Part shown: positions 45,218 through 56,545 of the stretch, in pieces | Numbering within the stretch: the first letter of the stretch is position 1 | How the letters are laid out: each line of letters begins with the position of its first letter | From: Vermamoeba vermiformis | Taxonomy: Eukaryota > Tubulinea > Echinamoebida | Reading direction: 5' to 3' | DNA length: 64,000 bases | Assembly (NCBI GenBank): GCA_045837725.1 | Contig: JBEWZL010000304.1 | Coordinates: 124,001 to 188,000 of the forward strand | Made by a program: the position numbers and the translations under genes | Notes under the pieces: model-generated | Database searches by the model: none | Told to the model about the DNA's origin: nothing | The model's input: only the letters and a program-made list of their open reading frames with translations

Positions 45218-45296
45218 AAAATCCCATTAAACTATTGGCCGACTATTTATAAAATAGACCAATATAAAAATAGTCGGCCAATCCCAATAGGATTTT
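45218..45296. repeat. Foldback with ~30-base arms
   Basis: Core arms ATTGGCCGACTATTT (45233-45247) and its exact reverse complement (45268-45282), extended outward by AAAATCCCATT / AATAGGATTTT with small mismatches. The loop is about 20 bases. Confidence 0.75.
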
Positions 45297-45306
45297 ACCG
45301 ACACCC

Positions 45307-45360
45307 AAAAACTGAATAAGTAGAGCCGCCTTGTTAATGTAGACAAGTTAATCTGCAATT
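45307..45360 (-). repeat. Copy of an exon of the 35.25-kb membrane gene
   Basis: Reverse complement matches 35392-35445 at about 50 of 54 positions, including the acceptor TTGCAG and the exon's INLSTLTRRLYLFSF frame, but it lacks the donor. It ends within a few bases of the start of duplicated unit 2. Confidence 0.75.
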
Positions 45361-45364
45361 GTGT

Positions 45365-47917
45365 TACACAAACGACATCGCTGCAAAATGAAAATTGTTG
45401 TATTTTGTTTGATATCTCTCGTTGTAGTGTTCCTGGATTCGACATCCGCACAATCTCCTTCGGATGTGGCACTCCAGTTCGACGTAACTCTCACCAAGAA
45501 CCCTCCTTCAATCACTCTCAAGTGGGACTTGGTTCGGATCAGCGGCTACTACTTTACAAATGCTGTGTTCACCGTCTACCGAACGGATCCGACAAATCTA
45601 GGTTCTTGGGGCGTCGCAATCAAGACCATACCAATCATCAATACCACCAATACTTATTCATTTATTGATACTAACGTAGCGGTAATTACAGCCATATTTT
45701 TGGGCTTGATGATTTGTGTACTGATTCACGTCTCATGCGGATGTAGGTCGGTGTTGCGTACGAATACAGAGTCGTATATCTTGACATAGAAGGCCTAGCA
45801 GTAGCTGGTATCGAAATACCGCTCGTTGAAAACAGAGGCAACGTGATCTTGGTTGTTGAACAACAAGCCGCTAGTAATATGACAGTGGAACTCAATCAGC
45901 TCAAAATGGACTTAATTGGTGATGGATGGACCGTAACCTCTTTAACAGTAGCTAAGACTAGCACCGGTAAGTAAAGCGTTCAGATTTTTGTTCGATCAAG
46001 TACATCCGCCGGATGCGATCTCAGAATACCTCGCGAGATATTGGCTAATTTTATTATGACGTAGTATCCCAAGTCAAGGCTCAGATTGTTTCAGCATTAG
46101 GAACCAGAAACTCGTCAACGATATTTGTTTTTGGAAGCGTTCCTGTTCCATACAGCGGTGAACTAAATCCAGATGCGCACCGGAATCACATCGGAGCATG
46201 GCCTGCAGACGGTAAGCATATGTCATATCTTACTATTTATAGAAGAAAATCTTTTGCGGTTTACTGCGATACTGGACGCAATCAATCAAAACTCGAACTT
46301 TGTTATTGCAAATCCGCTAAAAGCGAATCAGGTGATTGACTTACTTTCTGTTTAGTATACTATACCAGCTTAACTGAATCCGTATGGCTCGATGAGACCG
46401 TAAACGTTAACTCCTCCTCGGATTCGCGCAACTGGAATTGGCCTGGTGATGGAAAATTCGATTTAACGAATATCTATGACGCTGGAATTCCTTGGGCGGT
46501 ATCTAATCTCGAAGTAAGAATCAGTAAGTTGGTGAACGTACTAACGGATTTGATGCAGATCGGCCGTGTGGATCTCTCCAGATTCACTGGACAAGACGAG
46601 ATGGCGCTTCTTCGTAAATATTTAATTAAAGACCATGGCTATAGACATCGAGATCCTGAATACACCTTCGCTCAACGAGGAGTTGTGAATGACGGATTTG
46701 GCTGGTATGGTGGAGAAGCTTTTGCTGGTACAGGGTAAACTTTAACACTAATTTATTATGCCTTAATAATTAATCCATAAACTAATGCTTTTATTATTAG
46801 ATGGAGACTATTTTCGAGTGTTGTTGGTAAAGCGAACATCGTTGCTGGCAACATTTTTACCACATTAAGAAATACTTCGTAAGTCTAATAATCTACACAA
46901 TATATCCTAGCCGCCGGCTTCTTACGGTCTATACGTTTATTAGAGCTATTTGGGCGTTTGGTACTGGTGGCGGATCGTTCACAGGTGCTGGAACCGTTGG
47001 TACGACGACTGACTTTCTGACCAAACCAATGCGTGCTGCTTTCACAATGCTGTTCGGCAGCTATTTTATTGACTGGGACAGCAGCAACAACTTCCTTCGA
47101 GCACCGCTTGCAGGCAGTCACGCACTGACAAGTATCTCTTCTGGTCGTCCTTATGCGTTCTTCCATCACATGGGTGCTGGCTATCACACTGGCTTCTCTG
47201 CGCGTCAAACACAAGCTAATTTCGACAAGTACCTTAACTCTGTACGTGACATGTGTTTCAACTCGGAGTATTGAACTAACTATCTTAATTAAGGGCTACT
47301 ATAGTAATTATATTCATCAAAACTTAATGGGTGGTAAGTTTCATAGAGTTGAATTTATCGTTGCAAAAGTTGTTTCTAAAAACCAAATTTTTTTTTGCAG
47401 ATCCGACACTCCGCATGTACATGGTGGATCCGCCAAAGAATGTCACGTTACAAGCTGGTAACTCCAATGGTGTGTCGTTAACATGGAAAGCTTCGTCCGA
47501 TACAATCCAGGGATACCACGTGTACAGATCGACCACATCCATCGAAGGACCATACACCAGGGTCACGTCACAACTTGTCACAACGAACTCATATGTCGAT
47601 ACGAGTGCAGTCAAAGGCACCAACTACTACATGGTGCGTGCAGTGCAGTTGACTCAAACACCCACAGCAACGTTCTTCAATCCGAGCCAAGCAGCGTTCT
47701 TCCAAACAAACTACGTGCCTCCTGCCCAGGCTCCTAATGCTGCTAGTGGTCCAGCATCTAATGGCAATATTCAAAACGAACCTACAAATCTGATCGGTTT
47801 TTGGATTTCAGTTTTTGCTTCTGTAATTCTATCCTCTTTGTAATTCTGTTAGTATGACGTTTATAAACTCACACTGATTAGTAAATCGAACGTAACAATC
47901 GGGTATTTAGACTTGTG
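45365..47917 (+). repeat. Tandem duplication, unit 2
   Basis: Second copy of the FN3 gene unit; homology to unit 1 stops after GTATTTAGACTTGT, after which the two downstream sequences differ. Confidence 0.8.
45388..47843 (+). CDS. Secreted two-FN3 protein with bacterial-like core, copy 2
   Basis: Same exon plan as copy 1, with ATG 45388 (MKIVVFCLISLVVVFLDSTS) and TAA 47841-47843. Differences keep the frame: a 12-base deletion after AYEYRVV, HRNHIGAWPAD for HPNHIGAWPAD, GTVGTT for GSVGTT, and loss of about eight codons before the hydrophobic tail (FWISVFASVILSSL). All core motifs (GDGWTV, FGSVPVPYSG, GTGGGSFTGAG, HHMGAGYHTGF) and both FN3 regions are kept. The short exon near 46515 follows a shortened intron. 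It therefore looks like a working duplicate. It could serve as a dosage copy or diverge in binding. Confidence 0.8.
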
Positions 47918-48000
47918 GACCATAAAATTGCCATAAAAAGCAAAAAGATTTCATTCTTATCGATACCTACTGCCGATACCACAAGTCATTCGAATATAAG
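47918..48000. other. Short spacer after unit 2
   Basis: Promoter region of the following micro-gene; nothing specific recognised. Confidence 0.3.
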
Positions 48001-48141
48001 ATGGGAGCCCAAGCCAGTGCCCAACGTCAATTGAACTACGCTAACAAAGAGCTTAGGAAGATAAAGAAGGAAACGAAAAGGATGGAGAAATCCGGCTACG
48101 GAAGCAAAAGCAAAAAGGGAAAGAGAAAGTACTCGTACTAG
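48001..48141 (+). CDS. Basic micropeptide with N-myristoylation motif
   Basis: A 46-codon ORF, MGAQASAQRQLNYANKELRK followed by IKKETKRMEKSG and a Lys/Ser/Gly tail ending KRKYSY. Gly2 and Ser6 fit the N-myristoyl transferase consensus, and the many Lys/Arg give the myristate-plus-basic pattern that docks peptides on the inner plasma membrane (family knowledge). A diverged second copy 300 bases downstream keeps the same start and the KKETKK..EK block, which argues that this short ORF is coding. No known family. Confidence 0.5.
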   Translation: MGAQASAQRQLNYANKELRKIKKETKRMEKSGYGSKSKKGKRKYSY

Positions 48142-48436
48142 TGCTACTTGATTATGGTTGGTATTATGACCATCAATTTTGCACTAAAAAACGTAAACCA
48201 CCGCAAAATGGAATTCCAGATTTAGATCTTGTATTTACTGTAGTAAAATTAACTGTTTTTCATCCTTGCTAGCGTTGATCTCTTGTAGATCTTGAAGATC
48301 GCATCAAAATTACTAACGCCGCTCTGAATTTTAGACCGCAGATCTAGCCTAGAAATGGCGGTTAACCTTCTTGACCAAAAAAAACGCTTTCTTCTTAAAA
48401 ATAATAATCAATATTACTGATAATAATAACAACACT

Positions 48437-48633
48437 ATGGGAGCCCAAAACAGTATAGCCCAACGTTCAATAACGACTATAACAAAGAGGTCAAGCGATT
48501 AAAGAAGGAAACGAAAAAGGTGGAGAAACAATACGGATCTGGAAGTAAGAGCAAGGGAAGTAAAAACAAAAAATCCAAGAACCCAGCAGCTGCAAACCCA
48601 TTGTATACCTCTGATCTCCACACAGATGCCTAG
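48437..48633 (+). pseudogene. Frameshifted second copy of the myristoylated micropeptide
   Basis: Begins MGAQNSIAQR, as in the copy at 48001. A one-base length difference after CCCAACGT then puts the rest in another frame, where it reads NDYNKEVKRLKKETKKVEKQ and ends PLYTSDLHTDA with TAG at 48631-48633. The downstream part keeps a clean codon pattern, so the break is recent, is a sequence error, or the true start lies elsewhere. Confidence 0.45.
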
Positions 48634-48802
48634 GCAAAACTAATGACCACCATTATAAAATATTGTAATAAATATTGTAATACCTTAACAAATTAAATCC
48701 AAACTTGATAATTACCTCTGATGGTTAATTAAGGGATCGAAAAGATCTGACCGTTTTTAAATTTTTCTTAACGTTTGCTCTGCTTTTCTTTTATTATTAG
48801 AA

Positions 48803-48970
48803 GATCAAGTACTTCCAGAAACTTTACATTATTTGCAAGTGGATTTAACTCGATGGAACGATGTTCGGGCAAGGGTTAGGAATTCGGTGGATTTACTTAG
48901 GAATTGCGTAAAACTTGTGGTTAATATTAATTTTTATTATCGATCGGATGGAGCTTTTCTACAACGTTAT
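48803..48970 (+). other. Possible orphan exon next to the TEP1-like gene end
   Basis: After a pyrimidine-rich TTATTATTAG acceptor the plus strand is open (DQVLPETLHYLQVDL, TRWNDVRARVRNSVDLLRNC...). The frame runs on into the antisense of the TEP1-like gene, so only the first ~56 codons could be real. No partner exon was found. Confidence 0.25.
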
Positions 48971-48973
48971 CTC

Positions 48974-51900
48974 TTAGTTAGCCTTAACGATCTTAAGCAC
49001 GTAAACGTTGCCGATCTGATCTCCTGCAACCACATGTACTTCGCTATTAACGGACTTGGCGCTGAGAGCCGTCACTGGTGCTTGGCAGAAGAATTCGTTC
49101 TTGAGATCCAAAGTCTCTTTGTCGCGGATGTTGATGCTGTGATCCTGACCAGCGGTCACAAGGTACGAGCCACCGAAACGCACCTTGTTCGCCTTGCCTT
49201 CGTGCGGGGTGATTCTATTAACGAAGCCCAAGGAATAGCCATTGGTGTACACAGCCAACTCTCCGTAGTAGTTGGTCGCGACGAGAAGAGATCCGTCGTC
49301 GCTGAACTGCACGTCACTGACACGATTGAACACTTCACTGCGTCTGCTTGAATGGGTCCAAACAGACAGCTCATTGTCCCAGCCGCCGGCAGCTAGCTTG
49401 TCGTCGCTCTTCGGGTCAAAGTCAACGGCATTGATCCAGTCGCTAGCCCCGCGCAAGGTCGTGGTCGGGTTGCGATAGCTCGGGGACCAAAGGTTGAGCA
49501 CGTTGTCCCAACCACCTGTAACCAATTTCAAGCTGTTACGTGCGAATGCAACGCAGGTGGCGGGGCCACGGTGAGCCACGAGTGAGCCTTGTGCAGCGAA
49601 TTCCATGGTCTTAGTTCTCGATCTCAAATCGTACAACAACACCGCTCCGTTGTCGCATGTAATTGCGGCCATGTTGTTGTCGCTCGAAACAGCGCACGAT
49701 TTGATTGGCACGTTGTCGGGATGGTACAAAGAGAGCAGCTTCTTGTTGGTGTGCAAATCCCAGAACATGCCTTGACCGTCGTCACTGACCGTCAATAACT
49801 TGGTTGCGTCACTAGTCAACGCGCAGTCATTGATCGAGCCCATGTGGCCAGTGATCTCGGGGACGACTTCTTCGGGCTCAGTTTCTTTAGCCTTCTTCTC
49901 CTCTTCTTTCTTTTCAGGTGCGCCAAAGTAAGAAGACATAGAGCTGAACGAGGAGCTGTACGAGGACGTGTACGAAGAAGAGCCGTAAGAAGATGAAGAG
50001 TAGCTAGACGAGAAGAACGATGATCCGAATGCAGAAGAGCTGTTCGAATCTTCCTGGTTGTCTTTGCCCATGGCAGGCTCCCAGATCTTCACGCTGCCGT
50101 CGTCCGAAGCAGAAGTGATTTGGTTGTTGACCGGGGAGAACTTGGTCTTGCGAACACTTTGCGAGTGGCCAATGAGTGCCGCAACCTCGGTGGCTGCCAA
50201 AGGATCCCAAATCTTGATAGTGCCGTCGTCACTGACACTAGCAAGGAACTTGCCGTCGCCCGAGTAAGTGAACATGTTGACACGCTGAGTGTGGCCAGCA
50301 AGTGTCGTGATTTCGGAGGCCGATTGCGAGTCCCAAATCTTCAAGGTACCGTCGTAGCTGGCTGAAATGATCTTGGTACCATCGGGCGAGAAACGGCAGA
50401 AAACCACTGCAGAGCTATGGCCGGACATAGTTGCAATGTCTTCACCTTTGCGCACGTGCCACAACTTCATGTTGTAGTCCCATGAAGAGGTGACAATTCT
50501 GTTGCCGTCAGGGCTGAAGTGGCAGCAGTTCAACCAGTCTTTGTGCGCTCTCAAAGTCTGCAAGCACTTTCCATTGCGTGAGTCCCAGACTCGGAGGGAG
50601 TTGTCACGTGATGCAGAAGCAATGAGCTTGCCGTTGGGTGCGAAGCTGCAAGCACGAACGACGCTGTCGTGACCGGTCAACTCGGTCAACATTTCACCAG
50701 TCATGTAGTTCCAGACACGCAAGGAGAAGTCGTCTGAGCACGAGACCAAGCGTGTGTCACCCGCGACAGGACTGAAAGAAATCTGCGCAACGCAGTCGCG
50801 GTGACCGGTGAACTTGCGAACTAACTCGCCTGTTTGTGCATCCCAAAGCATGATTGAAGCATCGTCAGAGGCCGAGGCAATGTATTTGCCGTCAGGAGAG
50901 TACTCGCAGTGGTTGATCGCGCGAGTGTGGCCCTTCATGGTGACGATCTCTTCGTTGTTCTCCAAGTCCCAAATGTGCAGGGTGCATTCGGATGAGCCGG
51001 TCACGAGTCTCAAGTTGTTTTGCGGGTGGAACGCAACGCACAACATATGGCCAGCCTTGACTTTGATGACGTTCTTCTCTTTGCCCAAGTTCGAGCTCCA
51101 CACACGCAAAGTGCAGTCATCAGATGCAGAGATGACGTGCTGTCCGTCGTTAGAGAACCCGACGGAGTTGATGGGCTTGGTGTGGCTAGGCAGCACCGTG
51201 ATGGGCTTGGCAGCTGCCGGGTCCCAAATGATCAGGGACTTGTCGAGAGAACCGGAGACAACTTGCTTTCCTGTTGGCGAGTAAGCAACTGAAGTGACGG
51301 ACTTGTTGTGTGCTTTGAGGGTTGATTCGCAGGTACCAGTTTCCATGTCGAAGATCTTAATGGTACCGTCCCAAGAGCCCGAAATCACCTTAGTGTTGTC
51401 CGGTGAGAACGAGCACGAGTTGACAGGCTTGCTGTGGCCCTTATAACTGCGCTTAATAGAGCCATCGGATGTGTTCCATAAGATCATGGAGCAGTCCCAT
51501 GAGGCAGATAAGATCCATTTGCCATCATTGCTGAAGCAAGCGTCGTTGACACGTCTATCGTGACCAGACAATGTCATCGACTCACGGCCCAAATACAAGT
51601 CCCAGACCTTCAAGGTCTTGTCCCAAGAAGCGGAGACGATTTGGCGGCCGTCTGGTGCGAATGCAAGGGATGCAATCCAGTTAGAGTGGCCCGAGAACGA
51701 GGCAATCTCGAGGCCAGTCTGTGCATTGAACAAGCGAACGACGTTGTCCTTTGCAGCGCAAGCAAGATACTTGCCGTCAGGGCTGAAGGCAGTGGCTGTG
51801 ACTCCTTCGCCGAACCCATTGAATGTCATCTTGCAGGCGTCTTTTTCTTGAGGCTTGTTGAGCCACTTCACCCACGATTGGACCACTTGTTGATCGCTCG

Positions 51901-54900
51901 AAGCGGTCTTGATCTTGTTCCACAATCGTTGCGCTTCCTTGGCAGGGGCGGTGTGGTCGGGCTGATTGGCAGCCTGTTGGAAGCTGAGTGAAGGGTTCTT
52001 GCTCAACACGTGTGCGCTCGATTTGACAAAGTTCATGAACTCGCGAATCTCTTGCTTTCCGGCAAATTCTTCGGTGTCTTCAGCACAAGCAAGGTTGTAA
52101 TCCGCAATCAAATCGAATGTCATTTCGTACGAGCACTTGATTTCGATGTATGACATGTCGCACAACACCTTTTGAAGCTGCTTCCACATCTTTCCAGCAG
52201 TCAAGTGGTAAGGCAATTCTCTGATCGCGCGTTGATCCGTTGCACCGAGCCATGTGCCATCGGTCTTAGGATCAGCTCTGCTGTAGAAGTGTTGAGCAAT
52301 CTTCTCGTGAATCTTGATCTCAGACTTGGCGATGCTCAAGTATCGCTTCTTGACCGCGATAGCCATTTGTTCATGGAAGAAGTTGAGCGTGGTCTCGCCA
52401 TTAGTCGAGTCACCTGAAGGCTTCAAGTAGTAGCCCAGACTACGGTACAGTCTGTTCCAGTGTTGTCTCACTGCTTCAGGTGAGGAGTCCAAGTTGTTGG
52501 TCTTGTTGTAGACTTGGAGCAGATCTACCATTTCGTTCTCCATCAAGCCACCTCTGCTGCACAAGATGAGAGTAAGTGCAGTCTTGACGAATTCTTTGCC
52601 GTGGTCTCCCTCCAATCGTTGCAACACTTCGTCAAAGAGCTTAGGAACGGTGGCACCAAGATTCTTGATTCTTTCGGAGATTTGCTCGTAAACTCCGAAC
52701 ACTCGCAATTCCTCGCAAGCCACAACGAGGTAGAGCGGCTTAGTTGCCTCGGCCTTGCGCAAAAGAACGCGCATTTGGTTGTTCATCGGTCTCTCGTCCA
52801 ACTTTTTGTGGTACTCCCAGAGAATTTCACGGACGAGTTCAGTGCGTTCAGCAACGCTCAAAGGAGTCAATTTCAACTCGGACATCTTGAGGGCAGTGCG
52901 CTTCTTGAGGATTTCGTAGGGCTTAGTCTCCACAGTAGCACTGACGATGAACTTGCAAGGAAGCTCTTCAGGCAACCAATCGAGTCCTTGCGCGCGATGC
53001 ACTTTGTCGTTAAGTTGATTCAAGGCGTCAATGACGACGACCAAGCGACCCTTGAATGAGGCCTGTTCCAAGAGGATCGGGAACTGTTGGGTCAACTCCT
53101 TAAAGTCTTCTGGAACGTGCACGTCAAGCGCGAACGCGTGCTTAAGTTCCAAGCACAAACGACGCAAAGTCTTGCGGATGTCGTTTGATTCAGGGCTGGC
53201 GTTGACAAAGTGCGGCAACACGAATACGTCGGGATTCTCTTCGGCGTATTTCTTGGCGAAGGCTGACACAAGAGCTGTTTTACCCTCACCAGGTTTGCCA
53301 GAAACGACCATCAATTTGCCCTTGTTTCCGTTGGCAAACTTCTTCATGCTGTCGAGCAAGTCCTTTCGGCCAATGAACTTGCGAGCCTTCTCTTCAACCA
53401 GAGCTTGGTGGAAGGATCTCTCGACGTGCAAATCTTCCTTGTGGCTTTCTTCTTCGGGGAAGTGTTTGCAGATGGCGCCCCACAAGTCGTTGAAGACTCG
53501 TTCGCCAAACTTTTCCAAGCCTCCAATCATAGGCTTGCCGTCTACAATTCCGTGCCATTTAGCGGGATAGTCGAACACGGGCAGTCCGCTGTCCTTGATG
53601 GTCTTCTTCAAGTTATCCATCTTAGACTTGGCTGTAACGTCACCAGCCTCGAAGTACTTCTTTTGTTCCTTGGGTACTTCATTGAGCGAGTTGGGATCAC
53701 GGATGTAGAAGAAAGTGCCGCCTTGTTGCTTGGCGACTTCGGGGTTGTTCAAGCCGGCAGAGTACATTTCCAATTCAGTGATGGAGCGACCGGCAGGATA
53801 GTTGTTGAGCCAAGAGAATCGCTCGTGTTGTGGGACCTCGTATTGAGCAGGAGCCCAGCCATAGCGATCACCGAGCATACCAACGAAGAATGGACGGCAT
53901 CGCTCCACTTCGTCCAAGCACAATTGGATGGATTTGCCCAATTGTGATTCTTCTTCGGTGACACCCCAACGAAGATCAACTTCGACCAGATTGATCTTTC
54001 TCTTCTTGCATCGTTCTTTGAGCTCAGGGAACACGATGCGAGTGAGGTAGTCACGTTCACCGTGCATGTCCAAGAAAGTGGACGAGATGAATACACGGGC
54101 TTCACGCCATTGGGAGCCAACAGTGATGTTGGGGAAGGTTTGCTTTTGGCCTTCCTTCTCGTAGATGCTTTCGAGCCATCTCCACCAGGGCGAGACTTCA
54201 GCCTCTTGAGGAGCGTTGTTGTTCTCGTCCTCCTTAAGGCCGGCAGCTTCGTCGATGTGCTCGACGTAGTTGAGTTGGTTGTTGTCACCACGTTCAGCAA
54301 TGAAGCGAAGGATCTGCTCGCTGAAACCAGTGATGGCAATGTTGTTAGGATTAGCCTCATCGTCAGCAACCATAGCGCGTCCAGATCCGCTGAGATCCAC
54401 GCTGACGAACAATAATTCGGGGTTGACTTCTTGGCGGTACTTGGTGAGCAAGTTAGCCAAGCGATTCTCGTCTTCGGAGGCGCTGATGACCTTGAAGGAC
54501 AACACCAACAAGTTGTCAATTCGCTTCTTCTTCAAGATAGCTTCCTCAAGGTAATCGTAAGGGAACTCGTTACCGCCGCCCAGTTCAGCGGCCTTTTGAG
54601 CGACGATCTTCATGTTATCCAAGATCGTGCCTTCGATCAAATCAACGCCAACGTGACAGTTCTTGTGAAGACCAGAGGGTGAAGAGAACAATCTGAAGTC
54701 GCACTCTTCGCAGACGTACTTGCACATGAGACCGAGCAAGTAGCCAACCTCTTGAATGCTGCGCACGGAGTTACCCATACCCTTGGCACCATTGCATTGA
54801 ACCTTGCTAGCCTCGCTAGTGTTGCAGAACACAACAGTCGAACCACGGATCGGATCAACGTTGTGAATGGTAGCCAACTTGACTGCAGTGTCAAGTGCCT

Positions 54901-56545
54901 TGCGGTAGTCAGCGAAGACGTTAGGAGGAGGCATCATGGCAGGGATGATGGGCTTCTTCTTCTTGCGCTTCTTGTCGGCAGGAGCGCCAGGCTTATCTTG
55001 ACCAGACACGAGCTGCTTGAAGGTGTCAAGATCAGCAGGGATGACTTCGTACGCAGAGAAGAAACGGAACGGGAACTGTCGTGATTGAGCCACGGCACGT
55101 TCGTTCGACAATCTGTTTTGAGCCCACTTGTGGTACTTGGGATTCACACCAGTGTAGATCAAGTTACGCAAGTTACGAAGCATAGCCATAAAAGGCAACT
55201 TCTTGTGCTCGATCAGTTCCTCCCAAGCCGAGGCTTTGTTGCCCTTGGCAGAGAGCAGGGTCTCCCAAGTTTCAGGAGTAGGCAACTTCATTCTTCGGCC
55301 AGCACGTTCAATCTCAAACTGGCCAGACAGTCCACTCAAGCGGAAATCAGACTCGGCGACTGGATACTTCTTGCCCAAGAGACACATGACGTTGTAAACG
55401 GGCTTCGACAAATGGAGCTGTCGAATCATTTGCTTCATGGTCAACATGGGCTTGTCGGGCTTATTCATGCCCAACTCGCGCATCTTCTTTTGCTTGCGCT
55501 TGATGGTACGTTCTTTGTTGTACTTTCCGAGTTGATAGACATCAAAGTTAGGGAATTTATCGACCATTGATTTTCTCAAGCAGGTCGGGATTGACTTTCC
55601 TTTGAGGACTAAAAATAGAACATTGTGAGCAAATCTCGCGATACGAGGCTAATAGAGTCGATCTAGTTGTCGTTACAGTAACTCTGAGACTTACGTTTGT
55701 CAGGCAATGTTTGATAGGTTGCCGCGACATCAAGCCAATCAGAAGGCAAAACGATGATTTTGCTAAAGTATTTGCGAACATAAGGCTGGCACTCAGTAAT
55801 GTTGCAAGCGAGAGCAACCAAATAGTTAGCGGTTGATCTGATTTGAATCAAAGTTAGAAAATATTGAATCATATTATTTCCGTCTACCGCACGTACCTAA
55901 TGTTTAAGTCCTGACGAACGTACAACGCGAGCTTAAGTACAAACTCAGGGTCATAAAATGCAATAGTCTTGCAGGATTTAGTAATCTTAATGTAAGTAGG
56001 ATTGGTTGGGGAGAGTTTTGGTTCGTTGATTAAAGCAGCAGAGACCATATTCAATAATTTCACCTAAAGAGACCAAGCGGTGAGTCACCAAATCCGACGG
56101 AGATATTTTTGGCAGATGATCTTACCTTGGTCTGCTTGAGCTCTTGTGGGGTCATGCTTTCGAATTCTACGTGAGTCGCTTGGGCGTAGTCGCTAAAATA
56201 GCAAAATCAAGTTAATAGCTGCTTCAAAAAGGTGGCTAAAGTAAGTCAATCTGGCTCAATTCAAAAATAAATTTTAAAAATCAATATTCAGCAGAAAAAT
56301 AATTAATTCAGTACTTACATTTGTGGCTGGTTATCACGCACCAATTCCATAGCTTGCGGGTTCTGAGTGGCCGTTACAGTTTGAGTAGCCGATCCAAGAC
56401 CTCGTCCACGAACAGCACCACCACGAACAGCGCCACCACGACCCCCGCGAGCAGCACCGCCACGTCCTCCGCGTCCTCCACGAGCAGGACCACCACGACC
56501 TCCACGAGAACCTCCTCTACCGCCTCTGTTACCGCGTCCCGACAT
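48974..56545 (-). CDS. TEP1-like protein: RGG-TROVE-vWA-DUF4062-NACHT-WD40
   Basis: Five exons, about 2,400 aa. Exon 1 (ATG at 56545) is RGG-rich (MSGRGNRGGRGGSRGGRGG...). Exons 2-4 and the start of the 6.6-kb last exon form the TROVE/HEAT-like RNA-binding region (STANYLVALACNITECQPYV, LGKYNKERTIKRK, LPFMAMLRNLRNLIYTG, SRQFPFRFFSAYEV). A vWA-like part follows (TVVFCNTSEA..., ILKKKRIDNLLVLSFK), then DUF4062 (REARVFISSTFLDMHGERDY), NACHT with Walker A GKPGEGKTAL (near 53285) and RLVVVIDALNQL, then about 20 WD40 repeats. A Ser-rich linker (about 49925-50045) sits between late blades. This is the order of vertebrate TEP1, the telomerase- and vault-associated protein; the RGG start is extra. The last exon is GC-richer than its neighbours and without introns, consistent with strong expression (inference). 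Confidence 0.93.

Larger units (their letters stand above)
44481..45364. other. Spacer between the FN3 duplicates
   Basis: About 880 bases absent from either duplicated unit. Contains ORFs of 60-90 codons on the plus strand without clear support (44750-44998 starts with a real ATG), a foldback at 45218-45296 and a 54-base fragment of another gene's exon at 45307-45360. Confidence 0.5.

Noticed and set aside
44477-45230. Three plus-strand ORFs of 63-88 codons in the FN3 spacer
   Set aside because: No shared frame, weak or absent ATGs and no recognisable residues; the spacer seems to be rearranged DNA.
48833-55570. Long plus-strand ORFs across the TEP1-like gene (e.g. 48833-49351, 52514-53059, 55085-55570)
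   Set aside because: They are antisense shadows of a GC-rich, codon-biased minus-strand exon whose domains are certain.
56315-56545. RGG-rich exon as an independent small glycine/arginine protein
   Set aside because: The exon ends at a donor and the following exons keep frame into the TROVE region, so it is the N-terminus of the TEP1-like gene.
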